Source of the DNA: Cryptomeria japonica
Lineage: Eukaryota > Streptophyta > Pinopsida > Cupressales > Cupressaceae
Length of the DNA stretch: 64,000 nt
Assembly (NCBI RefSeq): GCF_030272615.1
Contig: NC_081414.1
Span: 339,244,502-339,308,501, forward strand
Direction of reading: 5' to 3'
A program made the position numbers and the translations under genes. The notes below the pieces were generated by a model. It was not told where the DNA came from and did no database searches. It saw only the letters and a list, made by a program, of their open reading frames with translations. This document shows, piece after piece, positions 35,421-48,127 of the stretch (positions within the stretch are counted from its first letter, which is position 1; each line of letters begins with the position of its first letter).

Positions 35421-38400
35421 CGCCACCTTGTGAGGGTTTTCTAGTGATTGTCGGTATAGTGTGGAGTAAATATAGAGAAAAAAGAGATAGTTCCTCCCGC
35501 CACCCCGCATGACACTAAGGACCCAATAAGAAGACATGCAAGATAGTGGAAGATGGATGACTTATCTTTCTTGCTATCCCACGAGGGGTGTCTAGAGAGA
35601 ACAATGGTAGTGTGAGATAAAGATGAAGGGCGAATGGATGGTCTCCCCAACACCCCACAAGTAATCTAAGGGTTCTTGAGGAGTTGTGCGAGCTAACTAA
35701 GGGAGGATGAGACATTATCATCTCACAACGATGCCATAAGTGATTTAAGTGGCAAGTTGAGTCGAAAGAGACAGAGGTGGGGACCACGACCAAATGTCAA
35801 GTGATTTGTTGAGATGTGTATAGATGTTTGGCATAAACTAGAATGACTTAGAGGAAGTGATGGAGACAACATGACATGTTATTGACACTCTGAGGAAGTT
35901 CAATAGTTGGAGATGTGGTAACTAAATCAAACTATTTTCGACAAAGACATATAAATGTTTGGAAAATAATTGAAGTGAGATTGGATAGTCATGTTGGATG
36001 ATTGGTAAATTGTATAATGTTGAATTAAAAAGATGATTGTGAACAAAGTCTTCTAAACTAATACTACTTGAACAGAGACCATATCAAAGCTTGAAAATAT
36101 GTAAACTTGTATGTAAATAGTTTTTACTGTAATATAAGAGATTTCTTTGCTCTATGAGTTTTTCACTCATAAGGGTTTTCCCACATGAGTTTTGGTGTAC
36201 TACTTTGTGATTGTGTTTTTCATGTTGCTCTGTTTATCTTGTATTGTATATCTTAAGTTGATATAATTCTAATTGAAATACATATCTGCTTTTCGTCTCT
36301 AATTAATTAAAATTAGGAAGACATTTTCCGCACTCTGCTTTCCTTACAAAATTTTGACATACTTGGTCAAAATTATGAAGGTTTGAAGATTGGGAAAGTT
36401 GTTAATCTAGGAGGTAGCTAATATTTTGGAGCATACTTGGTTGAATTTAACCATGCAATTATATCCAAAAAGCCCAAAAACCCTAAAATTGGTAATCAAA
36501 TCATCATATTCTGAGACTATTACTCAGGGAATTAAGGAAAATTTCCACCATTATTACAGTTGTATAGATCTATACAATCTATAAGTTCCATACCATATGA
36601 CATCTACACCTATGATAGGTGTTGTACTATTGGTCTACATATTTTAGCACATTCTATAAAATATTTTATTTTCTACATCATTCATGTTCATTTCTAGTGT
36701 CATCATGCATTTATACAAGTTTCTGCATCATATGACATCGCATGGTACAATCCAATATCAATCTATTTTAAAAATTAATATTTTTATTTTTGCTCTAGGT
36801 TTTTTTTTGTCAGAGCACCTTTGTGTGTGGAAAGGTCACATTATGACCAATAGTTAAGAACTTTAGGGGAAAAGAGGAGCTAGGCCAACCTGTCGCCACA
36901 TCTCCTCATTTGCCACAACACCACCATTGTTGGTGGTGATATGTTTTTTCTTAGCTACTAGACCATAGTCCTTTGGAGAAATAATTTCTAATGCTTAGGG
37001 GGCTATGAATTTCATCACCTCTATAGCCCAAATTGGGCCTTTTTTCAAATTGACATAAATTTTTGTGAGGGAGTCGGGTTTCTTAAATGAGATATCATTT
37101 GAAAGACGGTTCTACCAACTTCATAGCAGTGTAAGTGATTTTTCTAGATTTTGTTGTTTGATAGAATTATTTCAGCCCAAAGTTATATTTTCTATTTTGG
37201 ACCTTATATCTCTTATCATTTTTCCATGACCTCCAATTTTTGCTATTCTTCTAGCAAAGAAAAGGTATTGAGGATCTCTATCATTCTACCCATGCACTTT
37301 TTAATAGATTCATCCCTAGGTATTACTTATTTAGTTTTTTAATCACATGGTATATTGATTAATTACTTAGAAATCCTTCTTCTTAGAGAGGTTCTATATT
37401 TTTGGAAAGGCTTCATTTATAGTATTTGATCATATTTCAGAGTTTCTATATTCATGTATGGGATTCTATCTAATTGTGATTTTGAAGAAATATCATTGTT
37501 TGTAATTGGCTTTTCATTTCATCCTTTGATCATATTGAAGAGGGGAAATTATAAACAATGAAGATATGACATCATAGCCCATTTTAGATGAATTTTTATG
37601 TTGCCCCATTTGTTTAATCCTATTTTCCTACCTCACACACCTATCTATAATTTTTATTGGACTTGTAAAAGGGATCATGCATTATGAGTTATTGCTATGC
37701 ATGTAGATGATGACATATTCAAGTCTATTGTTGATTTTGATTGTCTGCATGCTCTTTGGACTAAAATTTAAGAGTCATTTGGAGATTCTAATACTCATTA
37801 ATTCCCAAATGATCTTATTTCATATTGTAATGTGCCTCTTCAATTTTAAAAAAGGATACCTTGTCATTGTGATACTATAAGGAATTTTGATTTTACTTTG
37901 AAACTTTAAAAGATGAGTCTGAGGTTGCTTTAGAGGTTCTTGATTCTTCTTAATAGATAGTTGGTGTATCTTCACTTCCATTAACTTCTTGTGAGGAATC
38001 ATCTGAAACTTCCCGTTGGTTTCTCATATTTTTATAAGAATTATCCCTCTTCTATCAACAAAAATCTGAGACCATTGGCCAATTGACAAGAACTAATTAT
38101 TAAATAGATAGTTTTTCTACTCTTCAGGCTCTACAAGATCCAAGTGGGTAAAACCTTTGCAATTTCTTTGAGTCTATCACAATTTAAGACAAATATTGCA
38201 TACAACAAATAACTCTCAACATGCTAAAACATAATAGATTACCCTTATCCATAATTGGCTCTATTCTAATTTTATATTATTTATGCATATCTGAGAGTAA
38301 AAACCCTAGTCTAATTCTACTCTTACAAACATGAAAGGTTGAAAAGATTTGAGTAATATGAAGTTCCTAGGATCAAGTTGCAAGAATCTCATGGTCAAGT

Positions 38401-39821
38401 GCCTAATCCTGAATGCATTCAAAAAGCCTATCTGAATGTAAATATCAAATGACAATTCATTTTAACTAGTGGACTCTTATTGCATCAATGCTTAACATTA
38501 ATACAACCCCAATTGTTACTACAAAGATCATTCTTATAAATCTGCAATGTATCCTTAAAATTACTGCAATATGATTGAAGGAAATTAATCTCTTCCATAA
38601 AAAGAGCCTACAAACAATATTACATATTTACAAGATCTTTGCAATGACGAATAACATTACCCTTGATATTGTTATTCATGTAAGATAAGGAATACACACA
38701 AAATACATTATGGAGACAATTTCTCTAGAAATACTCATGATAAACCATACACTAATCGACATTGCCAATCAGACTATTTACATTCTTCCCTAATTTAAAC
38801 GCACTCCATGAATCAGACACTGCTACTACCTCTTCTGGCAGTATTTTCCAAAAATTATGCACCTACCAAAATCCCCAGAACCACAACCCTGGAACTCCTT
38901 TTATAACAATAAGGAATGTGAAAAGCTTTAGGCTATTTACAACTATCTCTTCTTCCTTTTGACATGTCTATGGATTCTAAGCATAAAATAGAAAATCCTA
39001 TTACAAATTCAAAATAAGACAAAAACTAGATGATGTGTATAAGAAGGGAGAATAAAGTATTGTTAAAGTCCAACTACTTTGAGTCATGCCACCATTGTGT
39101 TGTAGCTAACTCTGAAGGTGGATGACTAGAACTAGAAAATAAGCTAGTAAAGTGGAAGGAGAAGTTTAAAGGAAAAAGTGGGGATCAGAATAAGGGATCT
39201 ACTAACTTTTTCGTATCCTCCCTATTCTCCTTCCTATTCCCTCTTCCTCCTAGTTACTTGATGATGAAGGGATGAAGAAAGGTGGCTTTTTAAAGGCCTT
39301 ATGCAATTGAAGTTGTCTTTCAATATCATTTTAGCTACAAAGCAATTTATTAAAGTATCTTCCACCTAGTATCATAGAATTTACATCTTATGAACATACA
39401 ATCCCTCTCTACATATAGGCATTCCATTTCTAAAATATTTCTCGAATAAGAACTGATAGAAGTTTTATAAACATATATGGAAAATCCAATATAATGGTCA
39501 CAACCTTATGAAAAATCTTAGAAGCTTTAAATATAAGTAAACTCATGGTATCATACATGAAGAACACCCTTTTTGCTTTATGCCTTTTCAAATGATTGAA
39601 ACTTATCCTTTGTAGTCACTTAGCCTCCAGTTTAGTATTCTTTGATGACAATCCATCCTCCGTACACATGCAACTTTGCATGTCATCGTTCTCAAGCCCT
39701 CAGGCTTATCACATATGAAGTCTTTTGACTATCCTATCTAGAGACAATCTTCTACAGGGTAAGTGCACCAAGATGGTGTGAAAAAAGTTGGACACCCTCT
39801 CCAAAAAAATCTAAAAACTAC

Positions 39822-39867
39822 TAATGCAAATGGGTTATTTTTATTTTTAAATAACCCATTTGCGTTA
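39822..39867. repeat. Short perfect-looking hairpin near the left foldback arm
   Basis: Left arm 39,822-39,840 and right arm 39,849-39,867 are reverse complements at 18 of 19 positions, with an 8-base T-rich loop. The arms contain AAATGGGTTATTT. It lies just outside the clearly paired arm of the 39.9-61.1 kb structure and may mark its end. Confidence 0.75.
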
Positions 39868-39929
39868 AGGCTCATATTACTGAACCTAAATCGAAGCCAA
39901 AACACATTCACACTTTTAAAAATAAAAAA

Positions 39930-40290
39930 CGCATACGCGTTATGTTTGGTAAGAAAAACACGTATGTGTTTTGATTAAATAAAGTTAGATTAGTAACATG
40001 GACTTATATGCAATTCTTTTAGCATTCCCTTAGTTTTTCAACATGATAAATACATAAAGTGGTTTTAGATCTCTAGGAGTCATAATGCAGATTCTAGATT
40101 TTAGGAGATCTTATAATTTTTCAAACTTAGTCAAATTTTAGTAATCGGTGGAATTATATCATCATTAACTTTCTATCTCTCTATCTCATTCTATTTTTCA
40201 CCCCTAAACTCTAGACCTATCTATTTTCTTATATCTCTCCTCTCTTCACATCTCTTTATCTCTTTATCTCACTCTCTCCTCTATCCCCAG
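39930..40290 (+). repeat. Left inverted arm of the foldback-like element
   Basis: Pairs with the reverse complement of 60,600-61,050. The inner part is pyrimidine-rich (TCTATCTC runs) and stays alignable to about 40,290. The right arm has about 120 extra bases (60,828-60,945, AT-rich) absent here. Part of the core (GATCTTATAATTTTTCAAAC) is repeated directly at about 40,300-40,345. Confidence 0.75.
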
Positions 40291-40338
40291 GCTCTAGATC
40301 TTATAATTTTTCAAACAAAATCAAATTTCAGTTATCAC

Positions 40339-40447
<109 letters not shown>

Positions 40448-40756
40448 GCTCTAAATATCACCTCCACTTCTATCTATTTAACCTCTCTATATCTCTCTTC
40501 TTCTCTTTGCACCTCTCTCTCTATCTATCTAGGTATTTAGATAAAGAGATTATGGGGGGAGTGAAAAAAGGTAGGTAGATATAGATAAGTAGAGAGAAAT
40601 GAAAAGAGAGAGAGGTAAAGATATAGATAGGGAGGGAGAGAAATGGAGGTTGAGAAAAAGGTAATAGACAGAGAGAGTGAGGAGAGAGTATGATTGATAG
40701 AAGTGGTAAGGGAAGGTTTGGGAGATAGAAGAAAACATAGAAATAGAGGTCTTGTA

Positions 40757-41430
40757 GAAAGGGAGATATATAGAGAGAAAGAAAGAGAGGAAGAAGGGAG
40801 ATAGTGATAAGTTGAGAGGGGGGAAATAGATAGAGAGAGTTGGAGAGGGAATGAGAGAGATAGAGATATGTCATATATACTAAAGTGGAGGGGAGACTTG
40901 GAGTGGGGGAGAGAAGGAGAGGTATTTATAGATAGGTCAGGTAGATAGAGATAAGTAGCTAGAGAGAGAGTATGGAGATAGAAAGAGGGAGGGAGAGAGA
41001 TAAAGGGAGAGATCGAGAGAGAGTGAGGTGAGATAAATAATATAATGGAGGGAAGGAGGTAGAAAATTCAGGGAGATAAAAGTAGATAGGGATGGAAAGA
41101 GAGGTAGGTAGAGAGAGGGAGAGGGAGATAAAGAGAGAAAGAGCAAAGATGGATACCCATAGAGAGAGAAGAGATAAATACATAAAGGGAGAGGGGAGAT
41201 AGATGGGTACTTTATAGAGAGGTAGAATAATGAATACCTCTCCTTCCATCCCTCTCTCTGAATACCTCTCCTTCTCTCCCTCACTCCAACTCTCCCCTCC
41301 TCTTTTGTATATCTCACCCGTCTTTATCTCCTTCCCCCTACACCTCTCTTTATATATTTCCCCCTCTCAACTTATCACTATCTCCCCTCTTCCTCTATCT
41401 CTTCCTCTCTCTCTATTCATACATTCCTCC
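40757..41430. repeat. Purine/pyrimidine inverted repeat
   Basis: The purine-rich stretch 40,757-40,926 is imperfectly complementary to the pyrimidine-rich stretch 41,260-41,430: both give ATACCTCTCCTTCTCTCCC, CCCCTCTCAACTTATCACTA and CTCTTCCTCT in order. The loop is about 330 bp of GA-rich sequence. Translations here are Ser/Leu/Pro runs with no meaning. Confidence 0.75.
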
Positions 41431-41455
41431 CTCCTTCCCTCCACCTCTCTACTTA

Positions 41456-41676
41456 CCCCTCAAGACACCATATGACCCCTTTTAACATCCTAGTACACAA
41501 CATGGCCCCTTAGGACACCATATGACAATATGATGTCCTAAGGGGCCATATAGTGTTCTGACACATGTGTGGCCCGTTGACCCCTCAAGATACCATATGA
41601 CACTTTTTAACATCCTGGTATGTATGACATGACCCCTTAGGACACCATATGACCCTTTAGGACAATAGGATGCCCT
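41456..41676. repeat. 20 bp CATATG satellite, block 1
   Basis: Tandem copies of a 20-mer close to GACACCATATGACCCCTTAG, with some reversed units and an ACACATGTGT spacer. It is interrupted at 41,676 by element D and resumes in register at 49,333. Confidence 0.9.
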
Positions 41677-42847
41677 TGTTGGCAATTTTTGATGTTTATG
41701 TTGTGATTGTCATTGATGGACACACACTTGCTTCGAGATCACTTTTTGTATGTATGAGTTATGCTCAATATGTATTTGTTCCAAACTGGTATTATGTATT
41801 ATAGTCTTTAGGCTATCAGTGTTTTGCAGAAAGTGTTTACCGATCTCAAGCAGTATGAAGACCTCAAGCGGTTCGAGGATCTCAAGCGGAGCAAAGAAAC
41901 TAAAGTAGTAGTTCCAGTCTTCATTTTTGATAATTGGTAATCAGTTTAATGTTTGAGTTGGTATTACTCTGTGATGAGTTACCAACCGATAATCGGTAAA
42001 GTTGTATGAATTGATAATACTTTGTGATGAGTTACCATCCACTGATACTTTGATGGTGATTTTGTGTCATGTTATCAAATGTGTCTAGATGCAATGAACC
42101 TAGGAAATTGCAATGTAATCCTATTGGACTGACATCAAATCAAATTCCTTTTTTAAGGACATCATGTCTAGGGTTTTAGATGTAATTGTTAGGGGTTTTT
42201 GGTGGTTGATGAGTTTTTGTATGTGCGATCTTAGAAGAGAAGATTGAGTCCATGTGCTGTAATAGAGTGTGGATTTATTGAATACTGAAGTAATGCTAAA
42301 ATACATTAGCAATGAGCTATCATGGATCTAACCAAGTAGACTGTGCTATTTGCTAGATCATTCACTTATTGATTACTCACATCTTCGACAAGTCTGAAAC
42401 CCCTAATCAGGTAGGCCCAAAAAAGCCTTTATAAATCCTCTAACAAGGTGGTTCACATCTATGGATTTGAAATCCTCTCACAAGGTAGTCTTTAATCAAA
42501 CTTATCTCCTAACAGAGATTGAGATTCCTAACAGGATCTGTTCTGGTGAAGAACATTGTATGACCTTAACTGGTCTAACCTTAATCGGTTTGGTTACTAT
42601 TTTGCAGATAGTTACTTGTGAGTTTCATCTCACCATGGTTTTTCCCATTTGGGTTTCCACATAAAAATCTCTTGTGTTATGGTGATTGTGCTTCTGTGGG
42701 TGAATGCCTTTTTTGTTGTCTGGTTTGCATTTGTGTTAACCAATTTGTTAGTAAAACTATTATACCAGTTTACTGCTAAACTATTTAAGTGTTTAAGTTC
42801 AGTATTCTTTGGTATACTAATTCACCCCCCCCCCTTAGTATTCATCA
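41677..42847 (+). repeat. 5' LTR of element D
   Basis: An LTR of 1,171 bp, TGTTGGCAATTTTTG...TTCATCA. Compared with the 3' LTR there are many scattered transitions and small indels, so the insertion is old. Confidence 0.92.
42428..42436 (+). promoter_or_regulatory. Putative TATA box in the 5' LTR of element D
   Basis: TTTATAAAT, conserved in the 3' LTR near 48,917, about 410 bp before the LTR end. No start site evidence. Confidence 0.5.
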
Positions 42848-42849
42848 AT

Positions 42850-42862
42850 TGGTATTAGAACC
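42850..42862 (+). other. Primer binding site of element D
   Basis: TGGTATTAGAACC, two bases after the LTR end. It is the initiator tRNA-Met site with two or three transitions. Confidence 0.85.
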
Positions 42863-42885
42863 AACCTTTCTGTAAGTTTAACCAC

Positions 42886-44253
42886 TTGGAAAGAGATATG
42901 GGCGAATGCACTGTGAGGGAACTTACTCATCGTCTCACTCAGACTGAGAAAGCCCATGATGATTTCAAAGTCAACTATAAGGCCTCTTTGGCAAAAAGGA
43001 GAGAGCATGCTAAGAAACTGATGGAGCTAACTGAAAATAGTTCCTCTAATGAAGTGGACATGGAAGCCCTAGTTGAAGAAGTTGAAAAACTGAATGAGTC
43101 TAATGCCAACCTACGAAGGGAATTGGAAGGACTGACTATCAGGATGTGTCAAGAGCTTGAGAACCAAAGGAAAGCTGAAGATTTGGCAAAAGACAAAGAT
43201 CATGAGATCTCTAGGCTAAAGCAAGAAATCAGTGCACTTACCGCTCATCTCCAAGAAAGCAAAGTGGAAAAAGAAGATATGCAAGGTGAACTTAATTTGG
43301 CTATTTTTGAGAATGCAACCTTGAAGGATTCCAATGCTTCTATTACCAAAGAATTCACTGAGTCAAAGGAAATACTTGCCAAATTCAATAAGAGCACTGT
43401 TAAGCTAGAACAAAAGCTTGAATCAGCAAAACTGATAAAGAATACCACTGGAATTGGTTTTTCTAAATATGAGGAAGGTGAGACCTCTGGAGCAAGAGAT
43501 GTAGCATCAAAGAAGCAACCAACATCAAAGGATAAAGGTAAGAAAAAGTTCAAACATGTTTGCTTTAATTGTCTCAAGGAAGGACATATTACTAATGTAT
43601 GTAAAAATAAGGCTTACAATAACTTTCCTTACTTTCTAAACAATAAGCCTAGATCCTATAGATTCAATGGAAATTGTTATAAATGCAACAAGTTTGGGCA
43701 TAGAGCATTTGAATGTAGGTATGTCATGCACAACACCAGAAGGTATCCTCAAAGGAGTCAAGGATTTTTTACTAAACCCTCTGGGAACCAGAATCCTAAC
43801 CGGTTTAATACCTATAATCATCAGTCAGGTAGCGATGGCTATCAAGTGGCAACTTGATGGAGAGAAACCTATTTGATTTGTCATGGTAGTGGTCACACTA
43901 CTGCAACATGCAGAAGGAAGAATGGAAACATGAATAAAGGACCTTGGAGAGCACCTGGAATGGTTTGCTATCATTGCAACAAACCGGGTCATATAGCAAG
44001 ATTCTACGGGATGAGAAAGAATATATTGGATGATATACTGGTCAATCTGGAAGGAAAGATTGATGTTGAAACTATTCAAGTGGATATGAAGAAAACCTAT
44101 AAAAAGAAGCCAGAAGAAGTGTCTCTAGAAGAACCAGTTTCTGCACCTAGTGTGGAATCTCTGAACCAACAAACTAAGCTACAAGAAATCTTAGGGGGAA
44201 ACAAATTGGTAAAATATTTCGAACCACTGGTTTACACCGGTAAAAAACCTTAA
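42886..44253 (+). pseudogene. Element D gag: coiled coil and four zinc-knuckle positions
   Basis: Starts at ATG 42,886, only 24 bases after the primer site. About 200 residues of charged heptad-type sequence come first. Next is F-N-K-S-T-V-K-L-E-Q-K-L and T-G-I-G-F, typical of the C-terminal half of plant copia gag. Zinc knuckles follow: CFNCLKEGHITNVC and CYKCNKFGHRAFEC intact, a third with its first Cys lost, and CYHCNKPGHIARFY with its last Cys lost. One in-frame TGA (43,855-43,857) splits the frame. The usual N-terminal capsid-type (UBN2) domain is missing. Probable role: RNA binding and assembly. Confidence 0.85.
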
Positions 44254-44617
44254 CCAGTATGTGATACCTATCAATTGGCAGAAACTGGAAATGGTAAAAG
44301 GCAAATTAGGGTTTACGCCCTAATGGTGGAGCATTTATTATGGTAGGTGGAGAATTCATTTAAAAGGGATTTTCAAGTCATTTTCACTTATCAATTTTTG
44401 AGTGAAGAAGTTTTCAAGTACAAAGCGACAAAAGGCAATTTGTCTTGCAATTCAGAGAGATTTTAAAACCTTGAAGGAGAATCTGAAGCTAACATCAATC
44501 GGTCAAGTGTAGAACTCAAAGCGGTAACCCAACAACTAAAGTAGTGAGTGGCGAAGCAAAATTTGCAAGCCCTAAATCTTGACTTTTGAAGGTATTTTTT
44601 GAGTTTCTCTGTTTATC

Positions 44618-47600
44618 ATGGCTTCAGCATCGCACTCTATTTCTAGTGCACCCATTGATTCAGTAGATTTCATCCAACGGAAGGCAAAATATAATGCACT
44701 ATCCTAAATACTGGCTAGTGTTATAGTAGAGGAAGGTATTTCAGATTATATTGACTGTAAAATTGAAGACCTAGGATCTCTAGTGATCCATTCTCAGTTG
44801 AGTTTGTTATGCGGGAAGGACAAGAAGATCAAACCGGAATTCAACATCTTGGAAAAGAAGAAGCTTCACAATGCGGTCTATTTCCTTGAAGAATTCATAG
44901 ATGATCACATCTGCACCATTCTAAGTAGAGTGCACGGTGACAAAATATATTTGGAGTGGACACGTGACATCACACTGGAAGCAATTCATGTCGTCACCAA
45001 TTTATGTAACATTGGAGAAGTACCAGCCCTAAGGAAGATCAGCAAGACCGATATGACCAAGCTCACCAGTTTTGTGAGCGACCAACAGGGAATGACCATC
45101 AATACCATCAAGGATGATCTGGTCAAGTATGCCTGCATGGTGATAGGTTACCAGACATTCTATGCTAGCAAGATCAACTCTATCTTTGCTACAGCGATAA
45201 ATGCTAGCTATAGGATGATCATGGAAGATGCCTTGTTTGATTTATGCACCTGTATGCAAAGGCAGCTACTAGTGAACCTAAAGTCAATCAAACAAGACAA
45301 TGCCTTGAGATTTAAATTTGGACAACTATTGGTCGAATTTTTCTTCTACTTCCAAGACTACTTCCTAGGAGTTGGTGATATTCAGTGGTCTGCTGACCAA
45401 CCGGTTATAAAGAAAATTAGGGAAAGTCTTCAAGCAGTTGGAACCGATTATCCTGAAGTCCTGAACAAATACTTTCATGAGTTCAGATGCAAGATGAGCC
45501 AAAGGGTGAGAATATCTAGTGACATTGTCAAGAAGTATGAAGAGGATATATGCTTCACCATCAAAGTAGATGAGTGCTTAATGGAGGCTGTTGAGCCCAG
45601 AAATGAAGAAGTGGAGCCTATGGGTTATGAGGTGATGTACGATATGCTAGACGGGTATGCTTCTACCCTACTTGCCTCACCGCTTGACCTTAAGAAGAAA
45701 AGAACCGACACCTATCTAGAAAGATTTACACTGGTTGAAGAACCCTTAGTGAAGAAAGGAAAGGCATTGCCATCTGTATCGGCACTAGTTACCTCAGTAA
45801 GTCCTAAAGTGACCAAGCGGTCACCAGAAAAGAAGAAACTGGAAGTTGCACCTGCCAAAGTATTTGAGAGAAAGTGAAAGACAAAAGGCAACACACTAGA
45901 CTTAGGAGATACAAAATCTGAAGAATAGCCTAAGAAGACTAGGCAAACAAGAAAGAAGACAAAGACAACCAGCAATTAATGGGCATCATCAGCACCGGCA
46001 AGTATTGATATTTCCTCTTACAAACCTTTGACACATTGTCAAAGAACTATTAAGAACATTAGGAGAAAAGTGTTGAGTGATTTGGTAGATTGTTTTGATG
46101 ATTTCAATGATAATGAGAAGGAGGAAGTAGAACAGGAAGTCATTCAATATTTATGTATTAATGATTGGTCGCCATCAGAAATTAAATCTGTGACACTTGA
46201 TTCTTTATATAATTCTTTAGACAACAAATGACGCATTGCCATAGAAAAGGAATAGGAGATAAGAGAGGAAATATTTTCTCAATATTTTCCTGATGTGTCT
46301 AATTCTAAACTTTATGAAGTTATGGAAAAATATAAAGGCCTCTTCTTTATGCAAAGAAGGAGACTCTTGTTGCTAGAAGGGAAAGTCCCTGAGGTGGTAA
46401 AAGGTACCCACTCTCATGCCCAATCTACTCTAAAGTTGCACCAAGTGTTCGAAGCCAACAAGAAGGCTAAACAAGAACCGGAAATTGCAAAACTGGATGA
46501 GGTGTATAACAGTGAAGGAGAATAGGTCACTGAGAAAATGGACCCTATTGATGTTGATGCTTTGGATAGTGAAGATGTTACTCTGGATACACTAACAGAA
46601 ACAATAGGATAGGAGAAACTGGACAAGGAAAAGGCTGACAAGGAGAAAGAAGAGAAAAAGAAAAAGAATCAAGAGAAAGAAAAGAGGAAGCAAGTGGAGG
46701 AAGAGAAGAAGCAATAGGAAGATGAGAAGAGAAAAGAAGAGGAGAAGAGAAAAGAAAAGGAGAAGAGAAAAGAGAAGGAAGAAGAAAAGAAATAGGAAGA
46801 GGAGAGGAAGAAGAAGGAAGAAGAAAAGAAATAGGAAGAGGAGAAGAAGAAGAAGGAAGAGGAGAAAAAAGAAGAAGAGAAGCAGAAAGAAGAACAAAGG
46901 AAGAAGGAAGAAGAGAAAAGAAAGAAAGAAGCTGAGGAGCAGAAGAAGGCAGAAGAAGATAAGAAAAAAGCCAAGGAAAAGGAGGAAGTGGCAAAGAGTG
47001 TACATGTAGAGACCCCAAAGGCAACCGGTGGTCAAACCAAACTGGCTGACATCACTAGTCCAATTGACCTCCAATCCACAAATGAAATAGAGCTACTGTA
47101 GAGCATTAAGCTTGCTCAAGAGCATCTGGAATCGCTGAGGAGGAAGAAGGAGCAACATGTCATTCAAACTACGGTAGAAACTCTTACCAGCTTGATTCCC
47201 AGTACCAATCTCCCAAGTACTGATTCCTCTCTAGCTCAATTGAAACTCCTATGCATAGTTGTAGAGGACTAGGTGCAATTCCTGGAAGATGTTACTGAAG
47301 CCAATGCTTAAAAGAAGCATCATAAGGCTCTGAACACTGCCATGGTGAAGAAGTTGAATGAGCTCTGGTCTGAACTTCAAAAGGCACAGAAGGACATAAG
47401 AGATGCTCTAGATGAGGGGAATCTACTACTCAGTAAGATATGTCAACCTCATCTATTTTGTGATGATGTGCTTGCTCATAAAGACAAACTACAAACTGAT
47501 TTGCAGGCATACATAAGCACCTTCAAGATGCCTTCTGATTCCTTCACCACATATGGGAAAACCGTTCATTGGTTTCAACTTTAGGCTGGAAGAATAGAGT

Positions 47601-47872
47601 TAGAAATCAGCAACCGGACTAGAGATTTGTAGGAACTTCAACTGGTTCTGCTACCAAGACTGCAAATACTTCAAAAATGATATTTCAATCTAGACGCCTT
47701 AACAATTACTCAAGAGATGAGTACCTTGGACACCATGGAGGAACAGGTATCCCAGATACAAATAGAGAGTGAGGTTTCTACCTCATTGCTTGAGTCATGG
47801 TCTATATCCATAAAGACATTTATGCAAGACTTTAAATTAGTTTTTGACAAGTTTCACTCTTTATTGTCATAA
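44618..47872 (+). pseudogene. Element D second ORF (~1,085 codons), unknown function
   Basis: A single frame from ATG 44,618 (M-A-S-A-S-H-S) to TAA 47,870-47,872. It has no frameshift but about 17 internal stops by hand count (11 TAG, 3 TAA, 3 TGA). Residues about 55-400 look globular and helical, with V-H-G, I-T-L-E-A-I-H-V-V-T and M-V-I-G-Y shared with element C. Residues about 670-800 are Lys/Glu-rich, likely a long single helix. The C-terminal 250 residues look coiled coil. No catalytic motif or known family is recognised. It may be a divergent structural protein, since gag lacks its N-terminal domain; that is inference. Confidence 0.72.
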
Positions 47873-48115
47873 ACACTTATTATTTTCATGCTAATGGAAA
47901 CAGGGGTTATTCGGTTGTACTTTGTCATTATTGGCAAAGGGGGAGTAGTATTCTATATTTAAAATTTTGATGCATGTCATGTACACTTTCATATACATTG
48001 TATTTTCTATAAAAGGGATAGTGTATATGCTTAGGGGGAGTAATTTTGATTATGGCATATTTTTGTTGTAAAACACTTAGATGTCAAAATTTTCCTAAGT
48101 GTTGCCATCAATGCC

Positions 48116-48126
48116 AAAGGGGGAGA
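48116..48126 (+). other. Polypurine tract of element D
   Basis: AAAGGGGGAGA one base before the 3' LTR. The 35 bp interval 48,099-48,133 is identical by eye to the reverse complement of 53,075-53,109 in element E, an element with pol. Confidence 0.9.
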
Positions 48127-48127
48127 T

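Larger units (their letters stand above)
31009..39900. other. AT-rich DNA with LTR-like scraps, no supported gene
   Basis: I see no reading frame with a recognisable domain in nearly 9 kb. Three places carry the LTR-end module (GGTTTTCC...CCACAT): about 31,424-31,450 on the minus strand, and 33,150-33,185 and 36,150-36,190 on the plus strand. A tRNA-Met-like TGGTATTGAAGCTC occurs at 34,802-34,815. Without paired LTRs or duplications I can only call them possible retrotransposon debris. Confidence 0.45.

Noticed and set aside
37000-39760. Short open frames that might be a gene
   Set aside because: None exceeds about 70 codons, no splice or domain evidence; AT-rich intergenic composition.
40521-41475. 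Long Ser/Leu/Pro frames that look like membrane proteins
   Set aside because: They translate CT/GA microsatellite-like DNA on both strands; no conserved domain and no start context.
46722-47009. Arg/Lys-rich open frame in the Lys/Glu part of element D, and Leu/Phe/Ser-rich frames on the opposite strand (46,578-47,074)
   Set aside because: Shadows of a GA-rich repeat; the real frame is the one continuous with ATG 44,618.
44618-47872. Stop reassignment (TAG read as Gln) to explain the open frame with many stops
   Set aside because: The other copia genes here decay through the same changes plus frameshifts, so mutation of silenced DNA is the simpler reason.
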